A DNA stretch of 53,580 nucleotides from Fidelibacterota bacterium (GTDB taxonomy: Bacteria; Fidelibacterota; UBA2242; JAFGTP01). The position numbers were made by a program, and so were the translations under genes. The first letter of the stretch is position 1, and the number at the start of each line of letters is the position of its first letter. The notes beneath the pieces are model-generated. The model made no database searches, was not told the DNA's origin, and saw only the letters and a list, made by a program, of their open reading frames with translations. Shown in pieces: positions 24,613 to 33,816 of the stretch. The DNA is taken from positions 1-53,580 of the forward strand of contig JAFGTP010000016.1 in the NCBI GenBank assembly GCA_016934035.1, given 5' to 3'.

Positions 24613-26097
24613 TCAGTTGTTCGGCAATTTGAAAAAGGAGCGGATTTTTTTCATAAGGCGATGCTCTTCGTTGAGTTGTTTATCGGTTTTTTCCGCCGGT
24701 GCCAGCTGAAGATTTGATTCATTTTCCAGTTTATACCGGGTCACCATGTTGGAGAGTTCTTCGGCGATTTTGGGGCGATTGGCTAAAATATCTGACAGGT
24801 GCTCCTTTTTAATTTCCAGGGCCTTGACTTTGGTTACGGTCTTGATCGAAGCGGACCGTGGAGCTCCGGTAAAGAGAGACATTTCCCCAAAAAATTGGCC
24901 CGGCGCCAGGCGTGCGACTTTGATTTCTCGGTTTCCTTTTTTCAGAAAAACATCCACCAGGCCTTCGGTAATCACGAACATGGAGGTCCCTTCTTCATTT
25001 TCAGTAATGATGTTGAGGCCGGGGAGAAATTCAACAGGATCGACAACTTGCGCCAGGGCGTCAAACTCTTCGTCCAGCAGCGGTTTGAAGAGGGGGACCA
25101 TTTCCAGCACACCCTTGTGGTCTTTTTTATAATTTTTGGTTTTTTCAAAAGCGGAATGAAAAACAATGGTTTTGGGGAAGGCCGGGAATATTCCGGCCAA
25201 TTCCAGGTGGTTGAGGACACTGGTCAATACCATATTGTGGGCAACTGTCGGTGCAATTCCGGTCCAGGGACGGATCCAGTATCGGATTTTGTAGTCATAT
25301 CCGCAATCACTTAATTTTTCCAGTAATATTTCGGGTTCTTTGCCGGCTACAAAGCCCGGTTCATCGGAGAGGTTTTTCACGCCGGCCAGAATGATCCGCT
25401 TGGCGTCAGTGACGGGCACTTCCGGCTCCAGGCTGATGGTTGTTTCCATGCGGGTAGGTATTGTGGGACGTGAGTAATTGGTCACGGCAAAGGTGGTCAG
25501 CAGACTATTGGGAATCAGGACCAGGGTATTGGTTTCGGTTTGTATTCGGGTGGTGCGCCAGTTAATGTCCAGCACTTCGCCGAAAATATTCTGGTCGGCG
25601 CTGCCTTTGTGGACCATGATCCAGTCGCCGATTTTGTAGGGCTGGTCAATATTGACAGCCAGGCCGGTAAACATATCCACGATCATATCTCTGAGAGCAA
25701 ATCCGAGGATCAGGGCAAAAACACTGGAAGTGGCCCAGAACCCTGTCAGGGTTTTTTGAAAGACAAAACTGATGACGCCGGCAATGGCGATAATATATAC
25801 CAGAATAGCCAAAATGTTTTTCAGCAGGCGTGGGATTTTTTTGTTATCATTTCTTTCCCATAATAGCAAGACAATCAGTTGATTAATAAAAGAAGCCGAA
25901 ACCAGCCAAAGGGAAATGCTCAGCATATATTTTAGCACACCATTTAAATGATGGGCGGTTGTTTCCGAATCAAGAAAGGAAAAGTTGGGATTGATCAGGA
26001 AGAGGGCGATCAGGGCTGACAGCAGTAGAAATCGAATGATCAGTTTTTGGGCCGAAGATTGTTTTGATGTCTTTTCAGATAAAGGTTCGTGTTTCAT
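24613..26097 (-). CDS. MscS-family channel with C-terminal cyclic-nucleotide-binding domain
   Basis: In this 494-residue protein, three or four membrane helices (about 18-150) lead into the MscS pore helix, LILGFALRDMIVDMFTGLAVNI, and the cytoplasmic beta domain with YKIGDWIMV and LVLIPNSLL. From about residue 345 a cNMP-binding domain follows. Its phosphate-binding cassette reads FFGEMSLFTGAPRSASIK, close to the CAP/Epac consensus with the key Arg and Glu kept. Such fusions are known as bacterial cyclic-nucleotide-gated MscS-like channels. Ligand-gated ion flux at the inner membrane is therefore likely. The ligand (cAMP, cGMP or other) is unknown. Confidence 0.9.
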   Translation of the reverse strand: MKHEPLSEKTSKQSSAQKLIIRFLLLSALIALFLINPNFSFLDSETTAHHLNGVLKYMLSISLWLVSASFINQLIVLLLWERNDNKKIPRLLKNILAILVYIIAIAGVISFVFQKTLTGFWATSSVFALILGFALRDMIVDMFTGLAVNIDQPYKIGDWIMVHKGSADQNIFGEVLDINWRTTRIQTETNTLVLIPNSLLTTFAVTNYSRPTIPTRMETTISLEPEVPVTDAKRIILAGVKNLSDEPGFVAGKEPEILLEKLSDCGYDYKIRYWIRPWTGIAPTVAHNMVLTSVLNHLELAGIFPAFPKTIVFHSAFEKTKNYKKDHKGVLEMVPLFKPLLDEEFDALAQVVDPVEFLPGLNIITENEEGTSMFVITEGLVDVFLKKGNREIKVARLAPGQFFGEMSLFTGAPRSASIKTVTKVKALEIKKEHLSDILANRPKIAEELSNMVTRYKLENESNLQLAPAEKTDKQLNEEHRLMKKIRSFFKLPNN

Positions 26098-26252
26098 TAT
26101 GGTTCCAAATTATTATTTTTTTAACGTTTTTACACCGGGTGGTTTTTAATTCCTGTGTCAAAAGAAATTTAGGATATAATTATATTGGAATCAAGCCAAG
26201 AAGTGCAGTGGAACAACATCCCGACTCGCCTGGGAATACTCTTTTGCCGGAT

Positions 26253-26900
26253 TTAATGGAAACCAAACATCTCCATCAACTGCCTGTAATTCCCGGCAAT
26301 ATGGTCCGCAAATTGAATTTCATTTCTCGAAAAGGTTGTGAGCAGGGCAATGGTTGTCATACCCGCCTCTTGGGCAGCTTTCAATCCGTTAATGGAATCT
26401 TCGATGACGATGATTTTTTCAGGCTGCAATTGGAGCAACCGGGCCATTCTGGTATAGGGTTCCGGATGCGGTTTCGTATGGACAACATCGGTAGCTGTGA
26501 CTTTCAGAGGAAAAAGGTCTTTGATGCGAGTATTTTCGGTCAGCCAGTTGATATGGTTGCGACTGGTGGAGGTAACCAACCCGAAGGCATATTGTTTCCT
26601 GATATGATCAAAAAAATCTTTAAAACCGGGAATATAATCAAGGGCCACCAGTTTTTGCTTCATGCGATCGTAAATATCCTTTTCCAGTTTCTGAATATCA
26701 CCCTTGAATCCGTATCGGGAAATCATCAGCGGAAAAAATTCCTTGTCCGCCATCCCTTTAAAATCACACCAGTCCTGTTGGGGAATAGAAATATGGTTTT
26801 CCTGAAATACTTCACTTATCGCATTTTCGTAAAAAGGTTCGGAATTGACCACAACGCCATCGAAATCAAAAACAACTGCTCTTATCTTTCCTAAATCCAT
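26253..26900 (-). CDS. HAD-superfamily hydrolase (beta-phosphoglucomutase/phosphatase-like)
   Basis: The protein has 215 residues from the ATG at 26900, chosen for GGAGA five bases upstream; a start at 26918 would add six residues. VVFDFDGVVVNSEP carries the nucleophile and acid/base Asp pair with a helical cap after it. TSTSRNH gives motif II, KPHPEPY the motif III Lys and EDSINGLKAA the acidic motif IV. This is the layout of subfamily I HAD phosphatases and beta-phosphoglucomutases. Substrate unknown. Confidence 0.88.
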   Translation of the reverse strand: MDLGKIRAVVFDFDGVVVNSEPFYENAISEVFQENHISIPQQDWCDFKGMADKEFFPLMISRYGFKGDIQKLEKDIYDRMKQKLVALDYIPGFKDFFDHIRKQYAFGLVTSTSRNHINWLTENTRIKDLFPLKVTATDVVHTKPHPEPYTRMARLLQLQPEKIIVIEDSINGLKAAQEAGMTTIALLTTFSRNEIQFADHIAGNYRQLMEMFGFH

Positions 26901-27333
26901 GAATTCTCCAAAAATCACAATAAAAAAATGTCGCCCAATTTATACAATCTCCTGTTTATTAAAAATGATTTATTTGGCAGAAAAAATGGATGTTAGAGCC
27001 AGGACCGGCTGCCATGCAATGGAATGGAAATTTACTATATAGTGTTAATTTTTTTATATTATGCTACAATATATGGTATATCCATAAATAAAGAAGATAA
27101 GCATTCAGTGAGGATCATAATAATTTCACCGAGTCTACTAAATTCCTTTAAGAAATCAATAAAAATAAAGTTTTTCATATTTTTTAAGAAAAATTTGATA
27201 AAATAATTGAAAAGACGGTATTATCTATTTAGATTATGAAAGTTTAACCCGTAGGAGTTACAGGATCAACCAAAAAACAATAGAGTTTACTAAAAAAGGA
27301 TTCAGATAGAATAATATCTTTTTGATAATAATA
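26901..27333. other. AT-rich intergenic region upstream of a small ORF
   Basis: This region of about 430 bases holds only short, AT-driven frames. A 60-codon frame at 27024-27206 is rich in Ile, Lys and Phe and has no Shine-Dalgarno site, so I do not call it. AGGAG at 27254-27258 is not followed by a usable start. Confidence 0.45.
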
Positions 27334-27564
27334 ATGATTGAGATTAATACACCCATAGAAGATTTATATTTTGACCCAATCAGCAAAAAGTATAGAGTTG
27401 TTCCAACGAATTCCTCAGGAGGGAGGAATTATCCCAATACTGGGCACGCTCAAAAATTTCAAAATCGTGAAACGGTTACGTTTAAAATAAAACCGCAAAA
27501 CACGCGTTCCCTGGGCAACCGCATTGAGAAAAAAGGCTTGCACATCGATTTTATAATCAAATAG
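27334..27564 (+). CDS. Small hypothetical protein
   Basis: The protein has 76 residues from the ATG at 27334; a TTG at 27322 is possible. No Shine-Dalgarno site is visible. Support comes from a shared terminator directly after its stop and from a composition less AT-biased than its surroundings, with a Gly-Gly-Arg-Asn-Tyr-Pro-Asn-Thr-Gly stretch in the middle. That RN-x-P-x-TG pattern followed by VTFKIKP faintly recalls the DNA-binding arm of HU proteins, but the N-terminal half lacks the HU helices, so I assign no function. Confidence 0.4.
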   Translation: MIEINTPIEDLYFDPISKKYRVVPTNSSGGRNYPNTGHAQKFQNRETVTFKIKPQNTRSLGNRIEKKGLHIDFIIK

Positions 27565-27580
27565 AATAAAATTGTGAGAT

Positions 27581-27614
27581 AAAAAAAAGTCCCGGTTGCC
27601 GGGACTTTTTTTTT
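27581..27614. terminator. Bidirectional terminator
   Basis: AGTCCCGG (27588-27595) pairs with CCGGGACT (27599-27606) around a three-base loop. Eight A lie before it and nine T after it, so it works on both strands. It ends the small ORF on the plus strand and the dehydrogenase gene on the minus strand. Confidence 0.92.
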
Positions 27615-27618
27615 ATGT

Positions 27619-29250
27619 TTATTTTTCTTCCTGAAAGGGATACCGGTAGTCTGTCGGCGGATCAAAGGTTTCTTTGAGTGTTCTGGGTGTGACCCAGCGG
27701 AGGAGGTTGATCATACTGCCGGCTTTGTCATTGGTCCCGGAAGCACGACTGCCCCCAAAGGGTTGTTGACCCACCACAGCAGCTGTTGGTTTGTCATTGA
27801 TGTAAAAGTTGCCAGCGGCATGTTCCAGTCTCTTGGTAATATTGATGATTTCATAGCGGTCATTGCAAAAAACACATCCGGTTAATGCATAGGGTGATGT
27901 GGTGTCACAGAGTTCCAGGGCTTCATCCAGTTTTTCATCTTCATAAACATAGATAGTCATCACCGGCCCGAAAATTTCCTCTTCCATGGTTTTGAAATGG
28001 GGATTGGTTGTAACGATGATGGTCGGATTAATAAAATACCCTTTTGAATCATCGTAGGTGCCTCCGGTGAGAAATTCGGCTTCTTCTGATTTTTGGGCAT
28101 AATCGATATAGGATGTGATGGTATTGAAAGCGGGACGGTCGATTACAGCATTCATAAAATGGGTGAAATCCTCAGGGTCTCCCAGAGTAATGGTAGCGAC
28201 GGTGTCTTTGAGTTTTTTACTGATTTGAGGCCACAGGGATTTCGGTATATAAGATCGGGAGGCGGCAGAACATTTCTGGCCCTGGTACTCAAAAGCTCCC
28301 CGGACAATACCGGTGACAACTTCGTCAACATGAGCGGTGTTGTGGACGAAGACAAAATCTTTTCCGCCGGTTTCTCCGACAATTCTTGGATAGGTTTTGT
28401 ATTTAGCGATATTTTTGCCGATGGTTTCCCACATACCCTGAAATACTCCGGTGCTGCCGGTAAAATGGACGCCTGCAAAGAGTGGTGATTCCAATACTTT
28501 GGGACCGACTTTGGACCCGGAGCCAGGAATGAAATTTATCACCCCATCGGGAAGGCCGGCGGCCTGGAATAATTTCATTAAATAATATGCGGAATAAACC
28601 GTGGATGAGGCGGGTTTCCAGAGGACCACATTACCCATCATGGCCGGAGCAGTCGGTAAATTACCGGCAATGGAAGTAAAATTGAAAGGGGTCACTGCAA
28701 AGATAAAACCTTCCAGGGCCCGTTGTTCCAATCGGTTCCAGTATCCTTTGGGAGAATAGGGTTGTTGTTCATAGATTTCTTCCATGTATTTGACATTGAA
28801 ATTCCAGAAATCGATCAATTCGCAGGCGGAGTCAATTTCTGCCTGATAAACAGTTTTACTTTGGTTCAGCATAGTGGCGGCATTTAAGGTTGCTCTCCAG
28901 GGCCCGGTCAGCAATTCAGCCATTTTTTTAAAGATGGCGGCTCTCTCATGCCAGGGCATGCTGGCCCATTTTTTTCTTGCTTCCTGGGATGCTTCAATGG
29001 CCAGTTGGATTTCTTTTTCACCGGCATTGTGATAGGTCGCCAAAACATGCTGGTGATTATGAGGAATAACAATTTTTCCGGTATTTCCGGTTTTGATTTC
29101 CTGGCCACCAATAATTAACGGAATTTCAATCTGCTGCGATTTCATTTCCTGGATTTTTGCCTTCAGCTGGATTTTTTCTGGACTTCCGGGTTTGTAGGAT
29201 TTGACCGGTTCATTGACTGGCAGGGGAAGTGTGAACTTCGCATTACTCAT
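27619..29250 (-). CDS. pruA: L-glutamate gamma-semialdehyde (1-pyrroline-5-carboxylate) dehydrogenase
   Basis: This 543-residue enzyme oxidises glutamate semialdehyde to glutamate with NAD+, the second step of proline breakdown. VGETGGKDF carries the general-base Glu, and GQKCSAASR the catalytic Cys of the aldehyde dehydrogenase fold. The NAD-binding region TPFNFTSIAGNLP and the C-terminal FGGSRASGTNDKAG motif are characteristic of the stand-alone P5C dehydrogenases. Length fits the family. No proline dehydrogenase gene is in the window, so the partner must lie elsewhere. Confidence 0.95.
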   Translation of the reverse strand: MSNAKFTLPLPVNEPVKSYKPGSPEKIQLKAKIQEMKSQQIEIPLIIGGQEIKTGNTGKIVIPHNHQHVLATYHNAGEKEIQLAIEASQEARKKWASMPWHERAAIFKKMAELLTGPWRATLNAATMLNQSKTVYQAEIDSACELIDFWNFNVKYMEEIYEQQPYSPKGYWNRLEQRALEGFIFAVTPFNFTSIAGNLPTAPAMMGNVVLWKPASSTVYSAYYLMKLFQAAGLPDGVINFIPGSGSKVGPKVLESPLFAGVHFTGSTGVFQGMWETIGKNIAKYKTYPRIVGETGGKDFVFVHNTAHVDEVVTGIVRGAFEYQGQKCSAASRSYIPKSLWPQISKKLKDTVATITLGDPEDFTHFMNAVIDRPAFNTITSYIDYAQKSEEAEFLTGGTYDDSKGYFINPTIIVTTNPHFKTMEEEIFGPVMTIYVYEDEKLDEALELCDTTSPYALTGCVFCNDRYEIINITKRLEHAAGNFYINDKPTAAVVGQQPFGGSRASGTNDKAGSMINLLRWVTPRTLKETFDPPTDYRYPFQEEK

Positions 29251-29589
29251 AAAAACACCTCTCTCTCTTTTTTGCGTTTTAATGGAATAATTTCGAATAC
29301 CTTAGGTTCTTCGTAATTTTGGGAAGTTAATAAATTTAAGATTTTTATGGAAGAATATTTTATTATTTTTCCTGTGCCAATATAAGACGGATGAAAGGGA
29401 CCTGTCAGCGAAAAAAATGGCTGTTTTGAAAAGGAAATTTTATATTTTATCCAATGCCGGTACAATTACAGAACAGGCAAATCGTTGCCTTTTGTGGAAA
29501 TACTCGACGCATTCAAAAAAAAATTTGAATATTTTATCCGTTCTGCTAACTTATTAGGAATATTATTGTTGTTTTATGAAATTTTTCCA
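29251..29589. other. AT-rich intergenic region before tRNA-Val
   Basis: No gene is seen. A small hairpin, AGGCAA-ATCG-TTGCCT, lies at 29475-29490 followed by TTTTG. It could be a weak terminator on the plus strand, but no gene precedes it on that strand. Confidence 0.4.
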
Positions 29590-29618
29590 TTGCGTGAAAA
29601 ATCGTCAATGTTTAAATT
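29590..29618 (+). promoter_or_regulatory. Possible promoter of tRNA-Val/thrS
   Basis: TTGCGT (29590-29595) and TAAATT (29613-29618) are separated by 17 bases and lie 30 bases before the tRNA. The match to consensus is moderate only. Confidence 0.3.
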
Positions 29619-29648
29619 ACCCTGCTTTTTTAAGCATGAAGATAATAA

Positions 29649-29722
29649 GGGCGATTAGCTCAGCTGGTTAGAGTGCTTGCTTGACATGCAAGAGGTCACA
29701 GGTTCAAGTCCCGTATCGCCCA
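29649..29722 (+). tRNA. tRNA-Val (anticodon GAC)
   Basis: The acceptor stem GGGCGAT pairs with ATCGCCC (29715-29721), with A as discriminator. The D arm is AGCTCAGCTGGTTAGAGT, and the anticodon stem CTTGC/GCAAG encloses the loop TTGACAT, giving anticodon GAC. The T arm contains GGTTCAAGTCC. The 3' CCA is not encoded, since ACTA follows, so it must be added after transcription. It lies just upstream of thrS. Confidence 0.96.
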
Positions 29723-29749
29723 CTATTTTTTTAATTAAAGGTAACTAGG

Positions 29750-31681
29750 TTGAGTGAAAATAAATTGGTAATTGTCAAATTACCCGATGGATCAGAATTA
29801 AAAGTAAACAGTCCGGCCTCTCCCTCCGATGCAGCCAAAGAAATCAGTATGGGGTTATATAATGCCTGTATTGCTGCAAAGGTAAACGGAGAATTGGTGG
29901 ACCTGAACAGAAAATTTGAAAAAGATTTTAATCTGGAACTTTTGAAAGAAAACGCCCCCGAGGCAAAAGATATTCTGCTTCACAGTGTTGCCCACATTAT
30001 GGCCCAGGCTGTCAAAGAACTTTTTCCTGAAACAAAAATTACCATCGGTCCGGCTATTGAAGACGGATTTTATTATGATTTCGATAAAGAACCTGCTTTT
30101 GCTGAAGCAGACCTGGAAAAAATTGAAAAAAAAATGCAGGAAATCATCGATGAGGACCTGCCTTTTGAAAGAAAAGTCTGGACCAGGGAAGAAGCCATAG
30201 AATTTTTTTCAAAGGATGGTGAAACCTATAAGGTGGAAATTGCCAGTGACCTGGATGACACGGCCGTTGTGACCGCTTACACACAGGGATCTTTTACTGA
30301 TCTTTGCCGCGGGCCCCATCTGCCTTCGACGGGTAAAGTCAAAGCTTTTAAATTGCTGAAAACTGCCGGCGCTTACTGGCGCGGCGATTCCAGTAATAAA
30401 ATGTTAAGCCGGATTTACGGTACGGCCTTCTTTAGCAAAAAAGAACTGAATAGTTATTTACATCTGTTGGAAGAAGCCAAAAAACGAGACCATAGAAAAC
30501 TGGGAAAACAATTGGATCTGTTTGAGATCAACGAAAAAGTTGGGCCGGGTCTGGTTCTTTGGCATCCCAAGGGTGCTGAATTGCTGAATACAATTCGCAC
30601 CTACTGGATGGATACTCATCGCGCTCATGGTTATAAATTTGTCCAAACGCCCCATGTGGGTCGGGCGAATCTCTGGGAAACCAGCGGTCACCTGAGTTTT
30701 TACAAAGACGGCATGTTTGATTCTATGGAAGTGGAAGGCGACCAGTATTATGTGAAACCCATGAACTGCCCCTTTCACGTCATGATCTATAACTCACAGG
30801 GAAGAAGTTATCGGGAACTGCCCATAAAATATGCCGAACTTGGAACGGTATATCGCTACGAGATGTCCGGTACATTACATGGATTGATGCGGGTCCGTGG
30901 TTTTACACAGGATGACGCTCACATCATTTGTACTCCGGAGCAGCTAAATGAAGAAGTTGAAAAATTGATTCAGTTTGCCTTTGATTTTCTAAAGTCCTTT
31001 GGCTTCACCGATTATGAAGTATATGTTTCTACTCGTAATGAAGAAAAATATGTTGGTGAAATTGATAAATGGAACCAGGCGGAAAACGCTTTGAAATCCG
31101 CTCTTGAGCATGTTGGGGTTCCCTATCAGGTAGACCAGGGAGAGGCAACTTTTTACGGTCCCAAAATCGACATGAAAATCAAAGATGCTATTGGCAGAAT
31201 GTGGCAATGCACCACCATCCAGTTTGACTTCAATCTTTCAGAACGGTTTAACATGGAATACACCGATAAGGATGGATTGAAAAAACAGCCCTACATGATA
31301 CACCGGGCCATACTGGGTTCTCTGGAACGATTTGTCGGAATATTGATTGAAAATACTGTCGGTGATTTTCCGCTGTGGCTGGCGCCGGTGCAGGCAATGG
31401 TTATTCCGGTGACTGATAATCATAAGGAATTTGCCGAAAATTTTTTAAATACATTAATTAAAGAAGGATTTAGAGCAGAGATCAATCTGAAAAGTGAGCC
31501 CATCGGGGCCAAAATCAGATCTGCAGAATTAGATAAAATTCCCACCATGTTTATCATTGGTGACAAGGAAATTGAAAGTGGTTCGGTTTCCGTTAGAACC
31601 CGAAAAGATGGCAATAAAGGTGCAGTGAAGATCGCAGAAGCACTAAACATGATGCAGGAAGAAATTAAAAATAAGGGGTAA
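29750..31681 (+). CDS. thrS: Threonyl-tRNA synthetase
   Basis: This 643-residue class II synthetase starts at a TTG with AAGGT upstream. An N-terminal TGS domain (about 5-65) is followed by the editing domain with HSVAHIMAQAVKELFP. The catalytic core has MNCPFHVMIY (zinc Cys), VYRYEMSGTLHGLMRVRGFTQDD and a late HRAILGSLERF, and a C-terminal anticodon-binding domain ends the chain. Length matches E. coli ThrRS (642). No T-box leader is present. It opens the translation block thrS-infC-rpmI-rplT-pheS-pheT. Confidence 0.97.
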   Translation: MSENKLVIVKLPDGSELKVNSPASPSDAAKEISMGLYNACIAAKVNGELVDLNRKFEKDFNLELLKENAPEAKDILLHSVAHIMAQAVKELFPETKITIGPAIEDGFYYDFDKEPAFAEADLEKIEKKMQEIIDEDLPFERKVWTREEAIEFFSKDGETYKVEIASDLDDTAVVTAYTQGSFTDLCRGPHLPSTGKVKAFKLLKTAGAYWRGDSSNKMLSRIYGTAFFSKKELNSYLHLLEEAKKRDHRKLGKQLDLFEINEKVGPGLVLWHPKGAELLNTIRTYWMDTHRAHGYKFVQTPHVGRANLWETSGHLSFYKDGMFDSMEVEGDQYYVKPMNCPFHVMIYNSQGRSYRELPIKYAELGTVYRYEMSGTLHGLMRVRGFTQDDAHIICTPEQLNEEVEKLIQFAFDFLKSFGFTDYEVYVSTRNEEKYVGEIDKWNQAENALKSALEHVGVPYQVDQGEATFYGPKIDMKIKDAIGRMWQCTTIQFDFNLSERFNMEYTDKDGLKKQPYMIHRAILGSLERFVGILIENTVGDFPLWLAPVQAMVIPVTDNHKEFAENFLNTLIKEGFRAEINLKSEPIGAKIRSAELDKIPTMFIIGDKEIESGSVSVRTRKDGNKGAVKIAEALNMMQEEIKNKG

Positions 31682-31686
31682 TTCCT

Positions 31687-32205
31687 ATTTCGAACAAAAA
31701 AGAAAATAAAAATCGAATTAATGAAGAAATTGAGTCTCTGGAAATACGACTCATAAGCAGTGAAGGTGAACAACTGGGTGTTGTAAGCCTTCAAAAAGCA
31801 TTGGATGCTGCGCGAGAAGCGGAAATGGACCTGGTGGAGATATCACCTGATGCTGAACCGCCTGTCTGCCGAATAATGGATTTTGGAAAATTCCGTTATA
31901 AGCAGCAGATGAAAGCAAAAAAGAGTAAGAAGAAACAACACAAGGTTAAACTCAAAGAAGTACGTTTTCGACCTAATATTGACTCGCATGATTTTCAAAT
32001 GAAGGTCAATCATGCCAGAAAATTTTTGGAAACTGGAAACTCTGTGAAAGTAACCGTCATGTTCCGAGGGCGGGAATTGGCACATAAGGAGTTTGGATTT
32101 GATTTGGTGGATCAAATCGTTGAGAATTTAGCCGATGTGGGGTCTTTGGAAAAACAACCGCAGGGCGAAGGCAAATTGATCAATGCTGTGATAAAACCAA
32201 AATAG
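31687..32205 (+). CDS. infC: Translation initiation factor IF-3 with AUU start codon
   Basis: No ATG, GTG or TTG exists in frame before residues that are conserved in IF-3. The frame is open upstream to 31681, and the N-terminal motif NRINEEI and the GEQLGVVSLQKAL segment are encoded before the first TTG. The best start is ATT at 31687, eight bases after AAGGGG (31673-31678), giving 172 residues, the normal family length. AUU is the known start of infC in E. coli and allows IF-3 to repress its own synthesis. The C-terminal domain has KEVRFRPNIDSHDFQ. The Shine-Dalgarno site lies inside the end of thrS. Confidence 0.93.
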   Translation: MSNKKENKNRINEEIESLEIRLISSEGEQLGVVSLQKALDAAREAEMDLVEISPDAEPPVCRIMDFGKFRYKQQMKAKKSKKKQHKVKLKEVRFRPNIDSHDFQMKVNHARKFLETGNSVKVTVMFRGRELAHKEFGFDLVDQIVENLADVGSLEKQPQGEGKLINAVIKPK

Positions 32206-32218
32206 GAGAATATAAATT

Positions 32219-32410
32219 ATGCCAAAAATGAAAACCAGAAGATCTGCAGCCAAAAGATTTACCAAAACTGGTTCTGGAAAATTAAAAAGAAACCATGCGT
32301 TTGCATCGCACATTCTGACTAAAAAAAGTCGTAAGAGAAAAAGAAATTTAAGACAGTCAGCCATTGTTGTCAAAGCTGATGAGAGAAGAATCTTAGCAAT
32401 GCTTGGATAA
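32219..32410 (+). CDS. rpmI: 50S ribosomal protein L35
   Basis: This 63-residue basic protein starts [20 protein letters not shown], the L35 signature. AGGAG lies upstream. Position between infC and rplT is the classic bacterial order. Confidence 0.97.
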   Translation: MPKMKTRRSAAKRFTKTGSGKLKRNHAFASHILTKKSRKRKRNLRQSAIVVKADERRILAMLG

Positions 32411-32441
32411 TGGAAAATAAAGGAAATAGGAGCGATATAAA

Positions 32442-32786
32442 ATGCCAAGATCAAATAGTTCAGTACCCAAACATAGAAAACATAGAAAATTACTTAAATT
32501 AGCCAAAGGTTACCGTGGTGCCCGTAGCAGGACTTTTGTCAATGCTACCGACTCTGTTGAAAAAGCATTACAATATTCCTACAGGGACAGACGTACCAAA
32601 AAAAGAGACATCAGAAGATTGTGGATTGCCAGAATCAATGCTATGGTCAGACAATATGGCCTTTCTTACAGCAAATTCATTAAAGCGCTCACAGATAAAC
32701 AAGTGGGCCTTAATCGTAAAGTGCTGGCTGAACTGGCCGTCAATGACCCAAGTGGATTTGCTGAAGTCGTTAATTTGGTAAAATAA
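32442..32786 (+). CDS. rplT: 50S ribosomal protein L20
   Basis: This 114-residue protein contains HRKLLKLAKGYRGARSR and RDRRTKKRDIRRLWIARINA, typical of L20, which acts early in 50S assembly. AGGAG lies upstream. In other bacteria L20 represses this operon through an mRNA structure. No clear structure of that type is visible here. Confidence 0.97.
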   Translation: MPRSNSSVPKHRKHRKLLKLAKGYRGARSRTFVNATDSVEKALQYSYRDRRTKKRDIRRLWIARINAMVRQYGLSYSKFIKALTDKQVGLNRKVLAELAVNDPSGFAEVVNLVK

Positions 32787-32795
32787 AAAAAAATT

Positions 32796-33815
32796 ATGGA
32801 TCTATACCAGGAAGCAAAACAAAACAGAATTGACTTCCAAAGTGAAATAGATGCTCTTGAATTAACTGAACAAAGCGTAGAAAATTTAAGAATAAAATAC
32901 CTGGGAAAGAAGGGGATCATTCGATATCTTTTCCAGGGATTTTCATCTGTTAAACCTGAAGAAAAAAAAGAATATGGTCAATTCGTCAATGTCTTCAAAA
33001 ATGAGGTTGAAGGCAAGATCGAAGAGCTTCAGGAATCCCTGATCAAGCAAAAAACCGTTGCTGAAGTTTTTGACCATACAATGCCCGGTATTCGGCCACA
33101 AAGAGGAAGTCTTCATCCCATTTCACTGACCATGCGCGAAATTGTCAAAATTTTCCAGGAAATGGGTTTTGATATTGAATTTGGCCCGGAAGTGGAAACA
33201 GATTATTACAATTTCGCTGCATTAAATTTTCCAGACAATCATCCTGCTCGTGATATGCAGGACACTTTCTTTGTGGAAAAAGATATTCTTTTGAGGACCC
33301 ATACCAGTCCGATTCAGGTTCGTGCCATGCAAAAATATCAACCACCCATGCGGTTGATTACGCCAGGGCGCGTATTCAGAAATGAAGCGGTTAGTGCCCG
33401 CAGCCATTGCATTTTTCATCAGATAGAGGGGCTTTATATCGATGAAAATGTGACCTTTGCCGATTTGAAAACTACTATTGATATTTTTGCAAAGCGTTAT
33501 TTTGGCAAAAACGTAAAAACCCGCTTCAGGCCCAGTTTTTTCCCTTTTGTGGAACCGGGTGCCGAAGTGGATGTCACCTGTTTTATCTGTGGCGGAGAAG
33601 GTTGTCGGGTCTGTAAAAAAACCGGCTGGCTGGAAATCATGGGGTGTGGTATGGTTGATCCCAATGTTTTAGAAGAGTCCGGTATTGATTCGGAAAAATA
33701 TTCCGGCTATGCTTTTGGCATGGGTCCGGACAGAATTACCATGCTGAAGTATGGAATTGATGATATCAGGCTTTTCTTTGATAGTGATATAAAATTTTTA
33801 AAACAATTTAAATAA
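32796..33815 (+). CDS. pheS: Phenylalanyl-tRNA synthetase alpha subunit
   Basis: This 339-residue subunit has an N-terminal coiled coil (about 1-85) that contacts tRNA-Phe, then the class II catalytic core. HPISLTMREIVKIFQEMGF, the motif 2 region PGRVFRNEAVSARSHCIFHQIEGL, and AFGMGPDRITMLKYGIDDIR as motif 3 are all present. Length is normal. No strong Shine-Dalgarno site is seen, and the gene starts nine bases after rplT. Confidence 0.96.
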   Translation: MDLYQEAKQNRIDFQSEIDALELTEQSVENLRIKYLGKKGIIRYLFQGFSSVKPEEKKEYGQFVNVFKNEVEGKIEELQESLIKQKTVAEVFDHTMPGIRPQRGSLHPISLTMREIVKIFQEMGFDIEFGPEVETDYYNFAALNFPDNHPARDMQDTFFVEKDILLRTHTSPIQVRAMQKYQPPMRLITPGRVFRNEAVSARSHCIFHQIEGLYIDENVTFADLKTTIDIFAKRYFGKNVKTRFRPSFFPFVEPGAEVDVTCFICGGEGCRVCKKTGWLEIMGCGMVDPNVLEESGIDSEKYSGYAFGMGPDRITMLKYGIDDIRLFFDSDIKFLKQFK

Positions 33816-33816
33816 A

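Noticed and set aside
26064..26894. 276-codon plus-strand frame over the HAD gene
   Set aside because: It runs antisense to a gene with clear HAD motifs and has no recognisable domain.
27024..27206. 60-codon frame in the AT-rich gap
   Set aside because: Composition follows the local AT content, there is no Shine-Dalgarno site, and no family is suggested.
29251..29750. T-box leader before thrS
   Set aside because: The tRNA-Val gene lies directly upstream of thrS and no specifier loop, T-box sequence or antiterminator pair is seen.
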